Source: Triticum aestivum (Eukaryota > Streptophyta > Magnoliopsida > Poales > Poaceae). From it: a stretch of 64,000 nt of DNA. The notes below the pieces were generated by a model that was not told the DNA's origin, ran no database searches, and was given only the letters and a program-made list of their open reading frames with translations. This document shows, in pieces, positions 48,103 to 59,189 of the stretch; the first letter of the stretch is position 1; every line of letters starts with the position of its first letter. A program made the position numbers and the translations under genes. Where the stretch lies: assembly GCF_018294505.1 (NCBI RefSeq), contig NC_057802.1, positions 549,782,353 through 549,846,352 of the forward strand, written 5' to 3'.

Positions 48103-48159
48103 GGCGAGTATACGGGCTCTGTTCTGGCCACAAAATTTGGCCGAGCCCGTATACTCGCC
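48103..48159. repeat. Perfect 17-bp stem hairpin in the Harbinger element
   Basis: ggcgagtatacgggctc (48103-48119) pairs perfectly with 48143-48159, loop 23 nt, about 50 bp inside the right terminal repeat. A second imperfect pairing (tggcca / tggcc) lies in the loop. Confidence 0.85.
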
Positions 48160-48367
48160 AGAATTTTGCGGGTTTGCGGCTTTTGCGGGGTCTGCTAGAG
48201 TTGCTCTTACAAATTACAAAAAGAGTTAATACACATAGGAAAAAACCATCATCAGCCAAAGCCCATGCGGCCACAAATTGTAAAATAGCATGGACACATC
48301 TAGGAAATAATGTTAGTCACCTTTTCAGTCACCACATCATACTAGCATGTCTCACCAAACAATCATC

Positions 48368-49917
48368 TCACATATTGTTCACTTCATCTCCACCATGCCC
48401 ATCACCAATGCCAGTACCTACGAGGATAATAAGTCAGGAACAATTGGCAATTCTGATGGAAAACCAAAGAACAGAGAGACTTATAATGGGATACCTAGGT
48501 GAACTCAGACTGCATAGTTATGCAATCTGAGAAAAATAACATGAGCCAAAGAAAATTGTTTATTCTCTAGTGCAAAACTGGAAATTGACTCCTTACTTCA
48601 GGAAGATATTCAACAAAACATAAAATAGGACTTTACTTTATTCAACTGGTTTCAGCTTCCAAACAAAAGAGTGTAACTAGTTTTAAGCTTCAAAAGGTGC
48701 CAACGGAGTTACACATTTGGTTAGCTAGGTCTAAGCTTCCATTCAGTTCTCTTCCGTTTTAAACTCTTATGTGTCACACGTTGTCAAGAGAACGGCAGAC
48801 AGCCGGGGTCCAGTACTGACTATTACCATAACACAATCCACGCGAGAGATAGGATACTTTCTAGAAATCATCTTCAGTAAACTCAATTCCTTGTCAGGCC
48901 AAGTGGAAAAATAAGACATTACGAAAACTAAAAATCTGACGACAAACATAATAGGTTCAGCCTATTTTTGTTTCCAGTTGAGCTTCTAAACTAGCTAATA
49001 ACAACAGGGCTCTTCCACAAGTGACAAAAACTATTGTATCGATTTCCAACTGGTATGCATCCGGTGCTGAGAAGATATATACTTCAGATAGGCACATAAG
49101 CCTACGTTTGAGACACAATTTATGCATATGACCAACAGAAAAGAACAGTGACCTGAAGTACTTTTTTCTTCTAAAAGAATTCATCAAGTAGCAAAAGGAA
49201 AAATTGATGTGATTTGAACTTCAATCATCAGTACAATACCAAAGGATATGATAGGCATTTCAGCAACTTAAAATTAATTTTCTAATAGGGAAAATGTATG
49301 TCAGTCCCACAAGTCTTCCTTGAATTTCTGACTTTGCCCTTACTTTTTAGGTAACTATGAAACTGACACCCTTCCATACATTTTATTTATGATTTTGCCA
49401 TAAAGTAATGGCGAAGTCACAATTCCAAGGAAAACTAGTAGCAATGACATAAATTTCCCTATTTTAAAATACTAAATAAAATAATATAAAGGGCTTGCTA
49501 TTACCTGCCGCATAGCAACATTCAAATGGATAATAGCTATGGAAGCCGGTCATATTGGAAAGTTTCTTAAACTCCATTGACTGGAGATAGACCATGAAGA
49601 AAGTGGAACCTATCTTTAAAAGGATTGCATTGCTCTCCTCGGCAAACCCCACTAAAAATAGGTGGTATCCCTTCCAAGTTGAACTGAGCTCGTTGAATTC
49701 AATAGCTCTGTCGAGCACCCATACAGCCAAACCATCAGAATCAGGCTTTCTCTTCCATATTTCGGCGTGGAATCCTGAGATATCAATGAAGCCAAGCCCA
49801 CCATCCTCTGTGGGCATAATCCTTAGCTTGGCAAATGCCGGCTTCTACGTGCGGTGGCAGCTCTGTCACAGCTAGGCTCTGGCTATCCAAATCAAACTCA
49901 ACTATGACACACCGATG
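48368..49917 (-). pseudogene. F-box gene copy A, C-terminal part (end of exon 1, intron, exon 2)
   Basis: Exon 1 resumes beyond the hAT insertion at 49917 with CVIVEFDLDSQSLAVTELPPH. After a frameshift near 49820 it continues EDGGLGFIDISGFHAEIW, SDGLAVWVLDRAIEF, FMVYLQSMEFKKLS and CCYAA, to the donor at 49505 (G|gtaata). The intron is about 1.1 kb and holds a TA-flanked MITE and unit-conserved sequence. Exon 2 (48417-48368) encodes TGIGDGHGGDEVNNM and a stop, with phase matching exon 1. The same exon arrangement appears in copy B and, for exon 2, in copy C. Confidence 0.8.
49288..49459. mobile_element. TA-flanked MITE in the intron of F-box copy A
   Basis: 172 bp with ends gggaaaatgtatgtca and (reverse complement) gggaaatttatgtca, flanked by TA at 49286-49287 and 49460-49461. 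Copy B lacks it at the same place (near 57545), which reads as the uninterrupted site. Confidence 0.7.
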
Positions 49918-49995
49918 ATGGTGATTCAGGGTGGACACGGTCCGGGCCGGTCCAGTCCCGGTCCGAGCCGTCGTTTGGACCGGCCGCCGGCGGTC

Positions 49996-51745
49996 CACTA
50001 CCAGAAAAACTTCGTTTGCCGACGGCCAAATCTATGCCGACGGCACCCGTCGGCATAAATGCGGCTATGCCGACGGCCAAGGGCAGGCCGTAGGCGTAGA
50101 AAAGCTGTCGACATAAATACATATATGCCGACGGGGCCGTCGGCATATACGAGGCCGTCGGGACCGCTCGAGGTACGCCTACGGGGCCCGTCGGCATAGG
50201 AGCGGCCGTCGGCATAGCCCTTGCCGTCAGCGCTGACCGTTTGACGACGTTGAGCCTACGCCGACGGTGGTAACGGCGGCCGTCGGCGTACCCGTGCCAG
50301 CCCTATGCCGACGGCCATGCTGTCGGCATAGACCTGGCCCATACCCCTCTGCCACCTCATCGATCCGTGTGCTATGCCACGTCATCGATTTGTGGGACTG
50401 CACCTCCATGGAGTCTCGTCATGTCATACTGTAGGCCTACATGGAGTACACACGCCAGGAGACCATGGCGTGGCACGACCGCCTTCATGCATACCATCAG
50501 CAGAGGGATCGCGAGATGCAGCACACTTTTCAGGAAATGGCGGCCGGCAGGTGTCCTCAGTGGCCATCAGCAGAGGGTCCTCCAGCACAACCAGTGCTGC
50601 TGACCTTTGAGGAGTTTGTGGCACAGAACGCTGGCCCCTCGCCGGTTAGTTCATCCCCAATCAATTCACCCAAAGCATGTCATGCCTTTCAACACAGTCT
50701 TATATCCCGTTAATATATCTTTTCAACATCCAGGGAACAGGTGCATCTACCGTTGGCGGTGGTCTTCGCAACACTCCCGAGACACGGAGCCCGACCACTC
50801 CGATCCACGGAGACGGAGGCGGAGGCGGTCTTGGCGGTAGCGCTGCCGCTAGCAGTGACGACCTGGGCTTCGGCGGTCTTGGCGGTGACGACCTCCGCGG
50901 TGCTCGACGTCCTGGCGCTTAAGCCTTTCTCGATGCGATGATACTTGCTTGTTCTCGATGCTATGATACTTGTATGCTTGTGATGATACTTATCTTATTG
51001 TTGTTTGTGAGATTCTTATATGCTTCGTGGACTTATATGTGTGATGCTTTGCGATGCTTCTTAGCGATGCCAATTTGTTGTGTGATGCTGTGTATACGCT
51101 CTTTGTTCTATATGCTATTTGTTATATATACAAATGAATTGAGCTGAAAAGAAACAGAAAAAAGAAAAAAAAACTGGAGTGAGCTCCCAGTGGACGACAC
51201 GTGGAAACTATGCCGACGGCCTGGCCGTCGGCATCCTGGCATGAGCTCCCAGTGGACGACACGTGGAAACTATGCCGACGGCTAAGCCGTCGGCATAGGC
51301 CTGGCGTGAGCTCCCAGTGGCCGACACGTGGCACGTCTATGCCGACGGCCTGGCCGTCGGCATAGACCTGCCCCAGGAGCGCCCAGTATCTGACATGTGG
51401 CGTGTCTATGCCGACGGCCTAGCCGTCGGCATAATTTCAAACTAAGCCGACGGCTCGGCCATCGACATAGACACGCCCATGTTGAACGGCGTCTCGCCAC
51501 GTGGCGAGAAGCCATTGGGCAGCACTTGACGGCGGCCGCCGTTAGGCGATGACGTTGCCGACGGCCATGTACGGCCACCGTCGGCATAGGGTCTATGCCG
51601 ACGGCTTTTCTATGCCGACGGTCATCCTGGCTACGCCGACGGATATGTTGCCGACGGCCCTATGCCGACGGAGGCCTGACCCGACGGCTAGTCATGGCTA
51701 TGCCGACAGCCCTGGCCGTCGGCATAGGGTGCGATTCCGGTAGTG
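49996..51745 (+). mobile_element. Non-autonomous CACTA nested in the hAT element
   Basis: Ends CACTACCAGAA and (reverse complement) CACTACCGGAA, with perfect target duplication GTC at 49993-49995 and 51746-51748. Both subterminal regions are packed with 'tatgccgacggcc' / 'ggccgtcggcata' in both orientations. A remnant of the CACTA coding region lies at 50441-50922. Confidence 0.93.
50441..50922 (+). pseudogene. C-terminal remnant of a CACTA-encoded protein
   Basis: Exon piece 50441-50644 (RLHAYHQQRDREMQHTFQEM, LTFEEFVAQNAGPSP, donor gttagt) joins in phase to 50734-50922. That piece starts after ccag with GTGASTVGGGL and ends in the Gly/Asp-rich tail GFGGLGGDDLRGARRPGA before the stop. This tail is typical of the C-terminal end of the En/Spm-type transposon protein in grass CACTAs. 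The upstream transposase domain is deleted. Confidence 0.7.
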
Positions 51746-52041
51746 GTCCGGGCCGGACCGGACCGAGCAGCATGGCGGTCCTGATCCCAGGGACCGGACC
51801 GGCGGCGACGAAGCCCGGACGAGACCAAATGGACCGAAGGGACCGAATGGGCGGGGTTGATGTGTGCGGGTGCAGCGGCGAGCTGGGCGACATGCGCGAG
51901 TGATGGGACGACGTGCGCGAGTTGGGCGACGTGCGCGAGTGATGGGACGAACTGGACGACGCGCGCGAGTGAAACTGACGAACTGAATTTTCTGAAACTG
52001 ACTAAACTGAATTTTCAGAAAGTTTGACAGCACGTATTTAA

Positions 52042-52170
52042 CTGACAATCTTCGCCCTCGTCCAGAAGAAGCGCAGAAACGCCTCGAACAACAGCTGCTG
52101 CTTCACCTTCAGAGTGTTCGGGATCATGCCCCAGTACTTCCTGGTGGTGCCGGCGAGGCGTAGAGCGTTC
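52042..52170 (-). pseudogene. Possible captured exon fragment in the hAT element
   Basis: A minus-strand frame ending LAGTTRKYWGMIPNTLKVKQ then QLLFEAFLRFFWTRAKIVS, with a stop near 52042. Its balanced composition contrasts with the surrounding simple-sequence-like DNA. I do not recognise the family; it could be a host gene fragment carried by the hAT element, or chance. Confidence 0.3.
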
Positions 52171-52900
52171 GGAGTATGTCCTTTAGAGCTGCTGCCCGGT
52201 GTGCATGTTTACTGCTTAATTTTCCTTTAGTGCAGAAATCACTCGCCATGCAACGTGTGCATGTCCACCTCCTCGATTAGTTTCAGGTTAGTTAGATCAG
52301 GCAGTTGCGGGAGATCGTGGCATGGCACAATTTGAGCTCATGCAGCGGCAATATAGCTGCGTACGGGTGGACGTTGGATGGCACGGCCGCAATACTCGTT
52401 CCTGGCTGTTCTTTCGTTCCATTCTGTTGCAAGAAAAACGTCTTGACCCGCAGCTCGTGTCATGGCACGATTTCAGCTCTTGCAGCCGCAATACCCGCAG
52501 GAATTGGTGCCACGGTTGCGGTCGATGCCATGTTCGAGAACTCCAGATCGGCAGCAGTGCACGCACGACAGCGATGGCGTTCGGCGGCAAGAGGATACGG
52601 CACACGGGGAGGAGAGGAAGGAAGGAGAGGGGAAGCTCCGAGACATCGTGGTTCACCCGGAGGTTGCCGGTGGCCGCGACGACGAAGAATGGCGGCGACG
52701 GTGACTGCATTTTCTCGGTCCGACCGAGCGGCTCGGTGAAAGACCGGACCGGACCGACATTTTTTCGGGCTGAATATTGCAGCCCGGACCGTCCAGCTTT
52801 CCTACCGGTCCTGGCCCGTCCGGTCCGGTCCTGAACGGGCCACGAGCGGGCCCAAAAGCCCGCTCGTTCCGTCCAGCCCTAATGGTGATGATGCCCCTCC

Positions 52901-53605
52901 TTAATTAACCAGCAAATGGAATTCCCAATCAAAGTGCTGGGTTCTGGCGATGCTATAAATGTTTGCAGCTGCAGTGAGTTGATATTGCTCCATCTGCCGT
53001 TCTCCGATGAGTAAAGGCATGCGAGAACTCGATATATCAGCAGGTAAGTAATGGGCTACCAGGACCACCTGGAAATGGCCGTGACCGCGAACAGGGCGAA
53101 GCACCGCCCCGTTGAAGATGAACATCTTGTCAACGTCTAGCTCTGGTGGGAAGATGAGGCAGCGCTGCTCGCGGGCGACCGGATCCCACACAAATAGGTG
53201 GCGCGGCCGCCATGTGGTTTGCCTTGAGCTGAAGGTAAGTACAAGTCCGTGGCGGCAGTCGACGATGCGGATGCGGTTGCCCTCGCGGAGAGGCATGGAG
53301 AAGCGAGCGCCGGGGATGCGATCTGGTTGATCCAGCAGTGGAAAAAGCGGACAGGGGCTATATTCATCGACGAAGAAGCCAAGGAGAGGAGGCTTGCCGT
53401 GGTGGTCGCGGAAGCGGCGTTGGAATTGGGGATCGGCGACGAGGCTGCGCCAACGCTTGCTGACGAGGGAGGCCCTGGGGAGGGAGGAAGGGCGCGGCGG
53501 CAGGCGGAGGAGAATCTCCCGGAGAAGGTCGTCGTCGTCTGGCAGAGAGGCAGGCGGCGGAGATGTGCGGCGGCGCCGAGGAGACATCTCCCCTCGCGTG
53601 CTCAT
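52901..53605 (-). pseudogene. F-box gene copy A, N-terminal part with F-box
   Basis: The start at the ATG at 53605 (MSTRGEMSPRRRR) is chosen because copy B has the equivalent MSARGEMSP. An F-box is at residues about 21-65 (LPDDDDLLREILLRLPPR, SLVSKRWRSLVADPQFQRRF), which in functional proteins binds Skp1 in SCF ubiquitin ligases. An F-box-associated region follows (GFFVDEYSPCPLFPLL, RIVDCRHGLVLTF, FVWDPVAREQRCLIFPPELD). Compared with copy B, a frameshift near 52930 turns the frame into WEFHLLVN and a stop at 52901, just before the hAT insertion at 52889. The rest of the gene lies at 48368-49917. An F-box-only product of about 234 residues is conceivable but not supported. Confidence 0.8.
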
Positions 53606-54506
53606 GGTTAGGGTAGCGCTGCAGCTTCTCTCAGGGCTTGCTTGGTCACTTCCTAAACCATCTGGATTGCCCGGGATCACGGCCCGATCCACGAGGGGCG
53701 TCCCAGCCGGGAAAAGTTACACGTGGTTACAGTTTAGTTGTTTCGTTTGGGCCAGGCCGAGGGAATTTCTGACCCATCGAGTAGTGCGAAAATTCAGAAA
53801 TTTTCGAAATTATTTCGGATTTCCACAATGCAGATCCTAACCAAAATCCCACCGAAATTCATGGAATTTACTGAAAACTGTTCTGATTAGAAAACACACA
53901 CACACAATATGATATCATAATATCATCTCTGAGAGTGTAAAAGAACTTGCAAACAAACATTGCAACTCGAACTGCATCAGCACGCTCCAAAGCCTAAGCT
54001 GCAATTCAAGGAGTCCATGTTCTAGGGCAACATGAGTACCATCACCTTGTGAGGCTTCTCTAGTAGCAACTCACACACGATGGTCAACTGATTACTTCTC
54101 GATAGAGTTGGTAACTTGATTGACCCCATTAATTCGAAGCTCCTAGGATGAAATCTGTTTTTCTTTTCTTTTCATATCGTTTGATAGGTCGATCGTAAAG
54201 AAAAACACAACGCTCACACGGTAAAGAACGAGGACATAACCAAAGCAGATAGATCAACAACAGTAGAGAACGATAAAGAACGGACCCTGCTTGATGTTCT
54301 TTCGAGATGGAACACAGGAAGCAGAAGAGCCCATTTTTTTACGAAAATGATCCAGATAGATTGTCAAAGATCACCGGAAGTACAAAGCATCTCACACATA
54401 ATGAAAATTACATCGAGCAGAAGAGCATATTTGATTTGGGTACACGATTTAACTGATCGACCAGACTCAGATCACATACCAAAAACAAAAGCCAAGAGCC
54501 ACCAGA

Positions 54507-54644
54507 TCAGCCACCGGGGGAGATGGCGGAGCACGAACCCGGACACAATGGGTCCGAACACGTAGAGCTTGGCGAAGGCTTGGCCGCCCACCAGAAGTAG
54601 GCGCACACGGCCGCGAGCACTGCCAGGATCCCCACGGGAAACAT
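54507..54644 (-). pseudogene. Small hydrophobic ORF with a promoter-like upstream
   Basis: The ATG at 54644 opens MFPVGILAVLAAVCAYFWWA, a signal-anchor-like helix, and stops after 45 codons at 54507. A different frame over the same DNA from about 54600 reads FAKLYVFGPIVSGFVLRHL then PRWLIWWLLAFVFWYVI and a stop, also membrane-like. This suggests a one- or two-base shift in a small membrane protein of about 58 residues. A TATAAAA box (54769-54775, minus) lies about 125 nt upstream. No family is recognised. Confidence 0.4.
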
Positions 54645-54768
54645 CCTCTCGCTTCGATCAGCTGCCCTGTTGCTGCTGCTGCAGTGTTTGTTTTGCACCC
54701 GGTATTGAGTGGTTAGTAGAATGCAGAGGAGAAGAGCGAACGATGCAAGTAAGGCTGGGATGGTGGGG

Positions 54769-54775
54769 TTTTATA
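54769..54775 (-). promoter_or_regulatory. TATA box upstream of the small hydrophobic ORF
   Basis: TATAAAA on the minus strand, followed downstream by a pyrimidine-rich leader. The segment is shared with unit 3 near 61840 in diverged form. Confidence 0.4.
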
Positions 54776-54829
54776 GCTAGCGCGCCTTAATTTGCTCCGG
54801 GAAGTGTTTATTTACCGCGGGAAACAGCG

Positions 54830-56675
54830 AGCCATCATGCCAGTCCTCCACAAGTAATGCACGAGCCATCATGCCAGTTCGATTGTTCACCTAGTAGTAC
54901 CTACAACGGCATTTCAGCAGACTCAGACTACCCACAGTGGGAGTAACATAGGTGAGTTAGATCAGTTCTTCGCGAACAAAAGAAACCGGCCAACCCAAGA
55001 TACAGGGTGAAACTTGTGGTTCTGCTTCACATTCTATCCTACAGCCCCAACACCAGCAGCAGCACCGGTATATATCATCCTACTGCAGAGTAACTCAGAC
55101 CGGAAGCTTTGAAAATGACACGTATGGGTTCAGTCTACAAAGGCTACCTCACAGAAAGATTTGAATATGAGCAACCAATTTTACTGTGAGGCTAGTGGAA
55201 CGCTGACTCGTCAACTAAGAGCTGAGCTTGCCTGCTGAATGCACTCAAAATACATAAGCAAACGGACCACTAAAAATACAAGGAGCAGACTCATAGAGGT
55301 CACTGAAATAATATAGCGGGAGCTAACAAATACAGTATAACAGTTCGTTCCTCCAAATGCACTTCGCACTCGATAAGCGCATACTGCAACGGATCAATCT
55401 TCAGATGGGAATGGATCATCACTGGCCAGGCCACACCACCAGAAAATGCAAAATATTAGCACCAGCAAGCCGTTCCTGCAACTTAGCCATGCCTACATAC
55501 ACACAACAATCCAATCAGTTACGTAGTGCCTTAATGCATGGTGGGCAAATACTGCAACTGTTTAGAGTACCACAGCATGCACAGTATAATGTAAATGACA
55601 CTAGGGAAATAAATGTCAAAACAATAGAAAGAAGAAACATTCGGCTTAGTTATAACCATAGTATATGGAAAATACCCTTTGGAACATGATGGTAATTACA
55701 CCTGATAACTGATTTTATTTTTAAACAAATCATAAAAAGTCAGAACGTTCCAAATAATTTCCCAACAAACTTGAGCTGTCGTTTCTGTCGTACAAAAATA
55801 TTCTGTAACGAAATATTCTCCGACAAAATTCTGACAAATTGTCAGAGAATATAGCATGAACAGTACCTTGTATATAGCGACAAATTTGTTTTTTACGTCC
55901 ACAACAACATGAAAGTCATTTCTTCGCGAAAGATTTTATACGAGTGCAACAATAAATCTACTTTGTTCGCAAAAAAAATCAGATTTTTTTGACTTTCTTA
56001 CAAAGTTTTTTTTTTGAAAAATCGGGTGTAATTACACCCCAGAGCCACAAGTTTCCGTCCGCATACTTCTTATATATAAACTGAAGTACTACTCACAAAG
56101 GAACTAGTATTGGCAGGACTCATAAAATAACATTTCTTTCAGCCCAAAATGGATGCCATTTTATAACTTTGCATGCCATTAGAACTCAGAATAGAGCTTT
56201 ATGCCTTCAACCACCATTTTCATTACCGTCAGAAGTTAACAACATATAATATCGTCATATAAAGTTACAAATTCATGTAACCTGGATTTTTTTTTATGAA
56301 CCTAGTCAATGTGACAATATATAAACTATTGATCTAGTAGTGATCAAGTTGAGAACTTGACTTCATATAAAATAAAAGCAACATCTGACTTGACTAGAGA
56401 TACTTAGCGGTGTGTGCTAACTGAAACTAATCTAACTAGGATTCTGAATTATTTGTGCTCTGGCATATATAGTTTTGAATTACTTAGGCAAAGTAGTGGA
56501 TGCCTTACAAATTACAAATGGAGTTAATACACATAGGAAGAAAGCATCGGACAAAGCCCACGCGGCAACAAATTGTAGAATAGCATACATATTCCCATGG
56601 ACATATCTAGGAGATAATGTTACGCTACCTTTGCAGTGATCACATCCTACTATCATGTCTCACCAAACAAACATC
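54830..56675. other. Intergenic and 3' flanking part of unit 2
   Basis: No gene. AT-rich DNA; 55440 onward is colinear with units 1 and 3. The frame 55357-55689 is not conserved in the sister units. Confidence 0.55.
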
Positions 56676-58685
56676 TCACATATTGTTCAATACTTCATCT
56701 CCATCATGTCCATCAAGAATGCCAGTTCCTACGAGCATAATAAGTCAGGAACCAATGACAATTCCGATGGAAAACCATCGATAGAACAGAGAATTACAAT
56801 GGGATATCTAGGTCAACTGAGAGGTGCATAGTTATGTATTCTGAGAAAAGTAACATGAGCCATGAAGAGAGTTATTTATTCTCTAGTGCAAATGGACTCC
56901 TCACTTCAGGAAAATATTCAACTAAACAGAAAATAGAACTTCAATTTATTCAATTGGTTCCAGCTTCCAAGTGAAAGAGTGTAACTAGCTTTAAGCTTCA
57001 AAAAGTGTCGATGGAGTGACACATTCGGTTGGTTCGGGCTCAGCTTCCATCAAGTTTTCTTTCATTTTTGACTGTCATGGCATGTGTCACATTGTCAAGA
57101 GAACCGCGACCCAGTACTGAATATTACCATAACACAATTCCCTAAAGAGAAAAGATACTTTCCAGAAATCATCTTCGGTAAACTCAATTTCTTGTCAGAC
57201 CAAGCAGAAAAATTAAGACATCCCAAATATAAACCTAACAACAAATAAAATAGGTTCAACCTATTTTAATTTTTTTTCCAGCAGGGCTCTTCCACAAGGG
57301 ACAAGAACTATTGTGTCAATCAACTATTATGTATCCGGTGCTGAAAAGATGTATACTTCAGATAGGCACATAATACTACAATTGAAACACAATTTGTGGA
57401 TATGACCAACAGAAAAACTAACAGTGACTTTACGCACTATTTTCTTTTAAAGAATTCATCAGGCAGCATAAGGAAAAATTGATGTGATTTGAACTTCAAT
57501 CATCAGACTCAAGGACATGATAGGCATTTCAGCAACTAATTACTAAAAATTAAATTTATTTTATAATACTGTGAAGTAAATTATATGAAGACTTGCTATT
57601 ACCTGCAGCATAGCAACATGCAAATGGATAATGGTGATGACAGAACATCGTATGGGAAAGTTCCTTAAACTCCATTGACTGGAGATAGACCAAGAAGACA
57701 CCAGAAGGTCGCCGTACAAGGACTGCATTATTCTCCTCGGCGAACCCCTGTAAAATGAGGTAGTCTCGCTTGCAAGTTGATCCGATCTTCTCAAAGTCAA
57801 TAGCTCTATAGAGCACCCATACAGCTAAACCGTCAGAATCAGGCATTCTCTAACTGGGCTTGGAATTGTGAGAAATAGATGAAGCCAAGCCCACCATCTT
57901 CGGCTGGCATAATACTTAGGTTGTGATAGCCGGCATCTATGTGTGGTGGCAGCTCTCTCAAATCTAGGCTCTGCCTATCCAGATCAAACTCAAGTATGAC
58001 ACATTGATGGTTCGTCTGAATTAACCAACAAAGGGAATTCCCAGTCAAAGTACTTGTTCCTATTCCCATCCTATTCTGCCATTGCAGCTGCACTGAGCTG
58101 ATATTGCCCCATATCCCGGTCTCCGAGGAGTAAAGGTATGCTGAAACTCTTTCGCTTTCTCTGTCACCGGCCATCAGGGCCACCTGGAAATGGCTAGAAC
58201 GGCAGCCTTGGCCGCCGGCAGGGCGAAGCACACCCCCGTTGAAGATGGACATCTGGTCGCTGTCCAGCTCTGGTGGGGGATCAGGCGGCGCTGCTCGCGG
58301 GCAACGGGGTCCCACACAAGTAGCCGCCTTTGGCCGAGGAAAAGGACAAGTCCGTGGCGACAGTCGATGATGTGGCCGTCATCGAGAGAAATGGAGAAGC
58401 GAGTGCCGGGGATGCGATCTGGTCGATCCAGCATTGGAATAAACGAACAGGAGCGATGTTCATGGAGGAAGAAGCCAAGGAGTGGAGGCTTGCCGTGGTG
58501 GTCGCGGAACCGGCGTTGGAATTGGGGATCGGTGACGAGGCTGCGCCAACGCTTGCAAACGAGGGAGGCCCGGGGGAGGGAGGAAGGGCGCGGCGGCAGG
58601 CGGAGGAGAATCTCCCGGAGCAGGTCCTCGTTGTCTGGCAGAGAGGCAGGCGGCGGCGGGGAGACATCTCCCCTCTTGCGCTCAT
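56676..58685 (-). pseudogene. F-box gene copy B, frameshifted
   Basis: Two-exon paralogue of copy A. Exon 1 runs from the ATG at 58685 (MSARGEMSPRRR) to the donor at 57603; exon 2 is 56728-56676 (TGILDGHDGDEVLNNM and stop) in matching phase. Against copy A, about 14 bp are missing just after MSPRRR. This puts the F-box (LPDNEDLLREILLRLPPRP, SLVCKRWRSLVTDPQFQRR) out of frame with the ATG. Further shifts occur near 58290 (WDPVAREQRRL to PPELDSDQMSIFNGGVLRP) and 57845 (FSQFQAQLENA then stop; true continuation SDGLAVWVLYRAIDF). The mid-part QTNHQCVILEFDLDRQSLDL is better preserved than in copy A. With three shifts it is a pseudogene. Confidence 0.85.
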
Positions 58686-59076
58686 GATAGGCTTGGCAGT
58701 GCAGCTCCCTACAATGGGTTCTCTTTTTGTTTTTTTTTTAGATTATAGCTCCCCTCAATGGGCTTTTTGTGATTTGGTTGGTTGGACCAGAACTGGCTAT
58801 CTGGGCCGTGCCAGCCACGCCGGCCCACTAGCACGTCTGGCACGGCTCGGGCTAAACGGAACATGCCTGACATGCCTGTAACACCCCTGTCCAGATATTC
58901 TCAAAAAAAAAAACTGTCCAGATCAAAATTTTTTTTGTGTTGTCCAGATCGAAATGAGGGGGATCGATTGAGGGTAGGTGAGATACTTGGGAGAATAGGG
59001 TGAGGAACGAGAGGAAGGGGATGAGTTGATTAGTTCATTTCATACAACATGTTCTCCTCAGGATTAGGATTAAGTA

Positions 59077-59189
59077 CTCCCTCTGTTCGGAATTACTTGT
59101 CATAGAAATGGATGTATCTAGATGTATTTTAGTTGTAGATACATCCATTTTTATCCACTTTTGAGACAAGTAATTTGGAACGGAGGGAG
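59077..59189. mobile_element. Stowaway-type MITE
   Basis: 113 bp, start ctccctctgttcggaattac, end gtaatttggaacggagggag, flanked by TA at 59075-59076 and 59190-59191. Inner repeats 'atggatgtatctagatgta' and 'tacatccat' form a second stem. Confidence 0.88.

Larger units (their letters stand above)
47023..48206 (-). mobile_element. Non-autonomous PIF/Harbinger element with an ORF
   Basis: Terminal repeats of 26 bp (gagcaacgctagcagacccc and the reverse complement of 48181-48206) match at 25 of 26 positions. The target duplication TTA is perfect at 47020-47022 and 48207-48209. The orthologous point in unit 2 (near 56507, gatgccttacaaattaca) is an intact empty site with one TTA. No transposase is present; the element carries one GC-rich ORF on the minus strand. 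Confidence 0.92.
49926..52881. mobile_element. Non-autonomous hAT element inserted in F-box copy A
   Basis: Perfect 8-bp target duplication ATGGTGAT at 49918-49925 and 52882-52889. Ends tcagggtggac and (reverse complement) tagggctggacgg. Subterminal DNA is rich in 'ccggtccggtcc'-type motifs in both orientations. Net length without the nested CACTA is about 1.2 kb. No hAT transposase was found. A degenerate direct repeat of about 40 bp lies at 52316 and 52458 (catggcac.atttnagctc). Confidence 0.9.
44720..53760 (-). repeat. Tandem segment, unit 1 of the F-box array
   Basis: 44720-45090 matches 53765-54130 over about 360 bp (shared 'ctagggcaacatgagtac', 'ggcttctctagtagcaactc'). 46400-49500 matches 55440-57600 and 62220 to 64000 along its length. 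The unit includes F-box copy A and carries extra insertions: a LINE remnant, a Harbinger element, a TA-flanked MITE, an hAT and a CACTA. Confidence 0.75.
53761..58700 (-). repeat. Tandem segment, unit 2 of the F-box array
   Basis: 53765-54130 matches 44720-45090. 54710-54770 (agaatgcagaggagaagagc) matches 61790-61840 in unit 3. 55440-57600 matches unit 1 (46400-49500) and unit 3 (62220 onward). It includes F-box copy B and serves as the empty-site reference for the insertions in units 1 and 3. Confidence 0.75.
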
